This document shows positions 62,911 through 64,000 of a stretch of DNA of 64,000 nt, in pieces. Below the pieces are notes generated by a model. That model was not told the origin of the DNA and ran no database searches. It worked only from the letters and a program-made list of their open reading frames with translations. Positions within the stretch are counted from its first letter, which is position 1. Each line of letters begins with the position of its first letter. This stretch comes from Nephrocerus scutellatus. Its lineage: Eukaryota > Arthropoda > Insecta > Diptera > Pipunculidae. The translations under genes were made by a program, and so were the position numbers. The stretch covers positions 140,150,277-140,214,276 of the forward strand of contig OX352761.1 in assembly GCA_947095585.1 (NCBI GenBank), in the 5' to 3' direction.

Positions 62911-63092
62911 TTTATTGGGCTCTAGTAGCCTTAAGCACTGGGAAGTTCTCTCCACTATCCTTATCTTGAAGTCCCACCAGGAATACAGTTCTAGTCGAGG
63001 TTTTATTGGGCTGGAGTAGCCTTAAACACTTTTGGCTCTCCTTTTCCACTCAAGTAGCATTGAAATTCCACCTTGGGTGCAGGCAGCTGACA
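62911..63092. repeat. Diverged tandem duplication, 91-base period
   Basis: TTTATTGGGCTCTAGTAGCC at 62911 recurs as TTTATTGGGCTGGAGTAGCC at 63002, followed in both by CTTAA-CACT. Further weaker matches (TTGAAGTCCCACC against TTGAAATTCCACC) keep the same 91-base offset. Confidence 0.8.
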
Positions 63093-64000
63093 AAGGTTAA
63101 AGCTGAAGCTGAAGGCGTAATAGCCAGAGCTAGTGAATATTCAAGAGGACTTGAATTCGAACGAAGTAATATTACTTCAAACGTATTTAAATATAACTGA
63201 TGATATTAAAATAACAACACAACTTAGAAACAGATATAAACATATTTATAACAGCCTTTGGTATAGAGTAAATATAGAATATAGATTATATAACAAAGTT
63301 TAGCTTTTAAGAACGTGGAGTCTTTATAGAGAAGAATATATTTGTGGTATCTTGGACCAACTATTCCCTCTTGCACTTCCTTATTAGGCTTCTACCCTTC
63401 TGTGAACCATTTTTGAGAATCATATCTGAGCTATTTTGGGTTTTTATTCCAGTTCCCTTTTAGGAAAAGAGATTTGCGTATGAAGGTAATTGTCGATTTG
63501 GTTGGTCAGTGGATTTGCTAAATTCCTTTTCGGCTTTTACGTTTTCTAGGATCCTCAAGTGTCCTTTATGGTTATCTTCTTTGAGTTATATACATGTAGT
63601 TATAATTATATATTCGATATATTAATATATATATTATATTAGTTGTTAGCCTCGTCGTTACCCGCGACCCGCCGACAACCACCCTCAAGACACTGCTTAG
63701 AGCCACCAAAAACTAAAATAACAGGCGTTGTCTGGATGCCCCTCACACCCTACTGACCCAATCAAACTGAGCGCCCCTCCCCCCTTGAAACAACCACACA
63801 CCATTTATCCCGAGTTCCAAGTACCCGCCATTGGCCCAAAATTGCAACCTATTACCTCCGGTCGCGAATTCATGCATAATTCCCATGGAAAACGGCATTT
63901 TTTTCAGTTTTTCCGGATTCTCCCGAATTATCCAATTTTCCAGGTTCCTATAATCATCCCCGCAATATTACGAACATTTTTAAAAACAAGGTAACTTTTA
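63093..64000. other. Non-coding sequence ending in a C-rich block
   Basis: AT-rich up to about 63640; from 63650 to about 63930 the plus strand is unusually C-rich (ACCCGCGACCCGCCGACAAC, CCCCTCCCCCC). An 88-codon plus-strand frame at 63728-63994 shows no known domain and reaches almost to the window edge, so it could be part of something larger outside. Confidence 0.5.

Noticed and set aside
1..64000. tRNA, rRNA, CRISPR array, prokaryotic operon or integrated DNA virus
   Set aside because: No cloverleaf with matching stems, no conserved rRNA blocks, no regularly spaced repeats and no viral coding block was seen by eye. A dedicated scan (for example with a tRNA covariance model) would settle the tRNA point.

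Overview
The window is eukaryotic and AT-rich. Its only recognisable host gene is the extracellular part of a receptor protein tyrosine phosphatase of the fly Ptp99A type, on the minus strand. The protein similarity to Drosophila Ptp99A, the intron-exon structure and the kinds of retrotransposon present suggest a higher dipteran, possibly a tephritid-like fly. The species cannot be named from this sequence. The assignment rests on remembered family features; no search was run.

Six consecutive exons run from right to left at 55806-55975, 53400-53526, 52722-52845, 44923-45104, 41830-42017 and 38044-38158. Every donor is GTAAGT or GTGAGT, every acceptor ends in CAG, and the splice phases join without a break. 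Together they encode about 302 residues: one Ig-like domain split over two exons, then two fibronectin type III domains split over four. The signal-peptide exon was not found and may lie beyond 64000. The exons for the remaining ectodomain, the membrane segment and the phosphatase domains were not found either. The intron after exon 6 therefore appears to be at least 38 kb long, filling positions 1-38043.

The rest is intron or upstream sequence, of which roughly a quarter (about 16 kb) is dead non-LTR retrotransposon. Three families recur. Family A is RTE-like, with an AP endonuclease and reverse transcriptase and a short ATG-type 3' tail. Family B is Jockey-like, with an AP endonuclease and reverse transcriptase and an A-rich tail. 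Family C carries RNase H (I/LOA-like). All copies are broken by internal deletion, frameshift, stop codons or lost catalytic residues. One family A copy at 50239-51959 has both ends and an 18/19-base target-site duplication. One copy at 56703-58345 has a family C piece inside it.

Other structure includes a 277-base tandem dimer (15436-15967), a 600-base G/T-rich minisatellite (40680-41275), a diverged 91-base duplication (62911-63092) and several dinucleotide microsatellites. No tRNA, rRNA, CRISPR array or prokaryotic-type operon was seen. I found no convincing new biological system. The most informative items are the Ptp99A gene model, the dated retrotransposon insertion, the pattern of retrotransposon lesions and the two tandem repeats.
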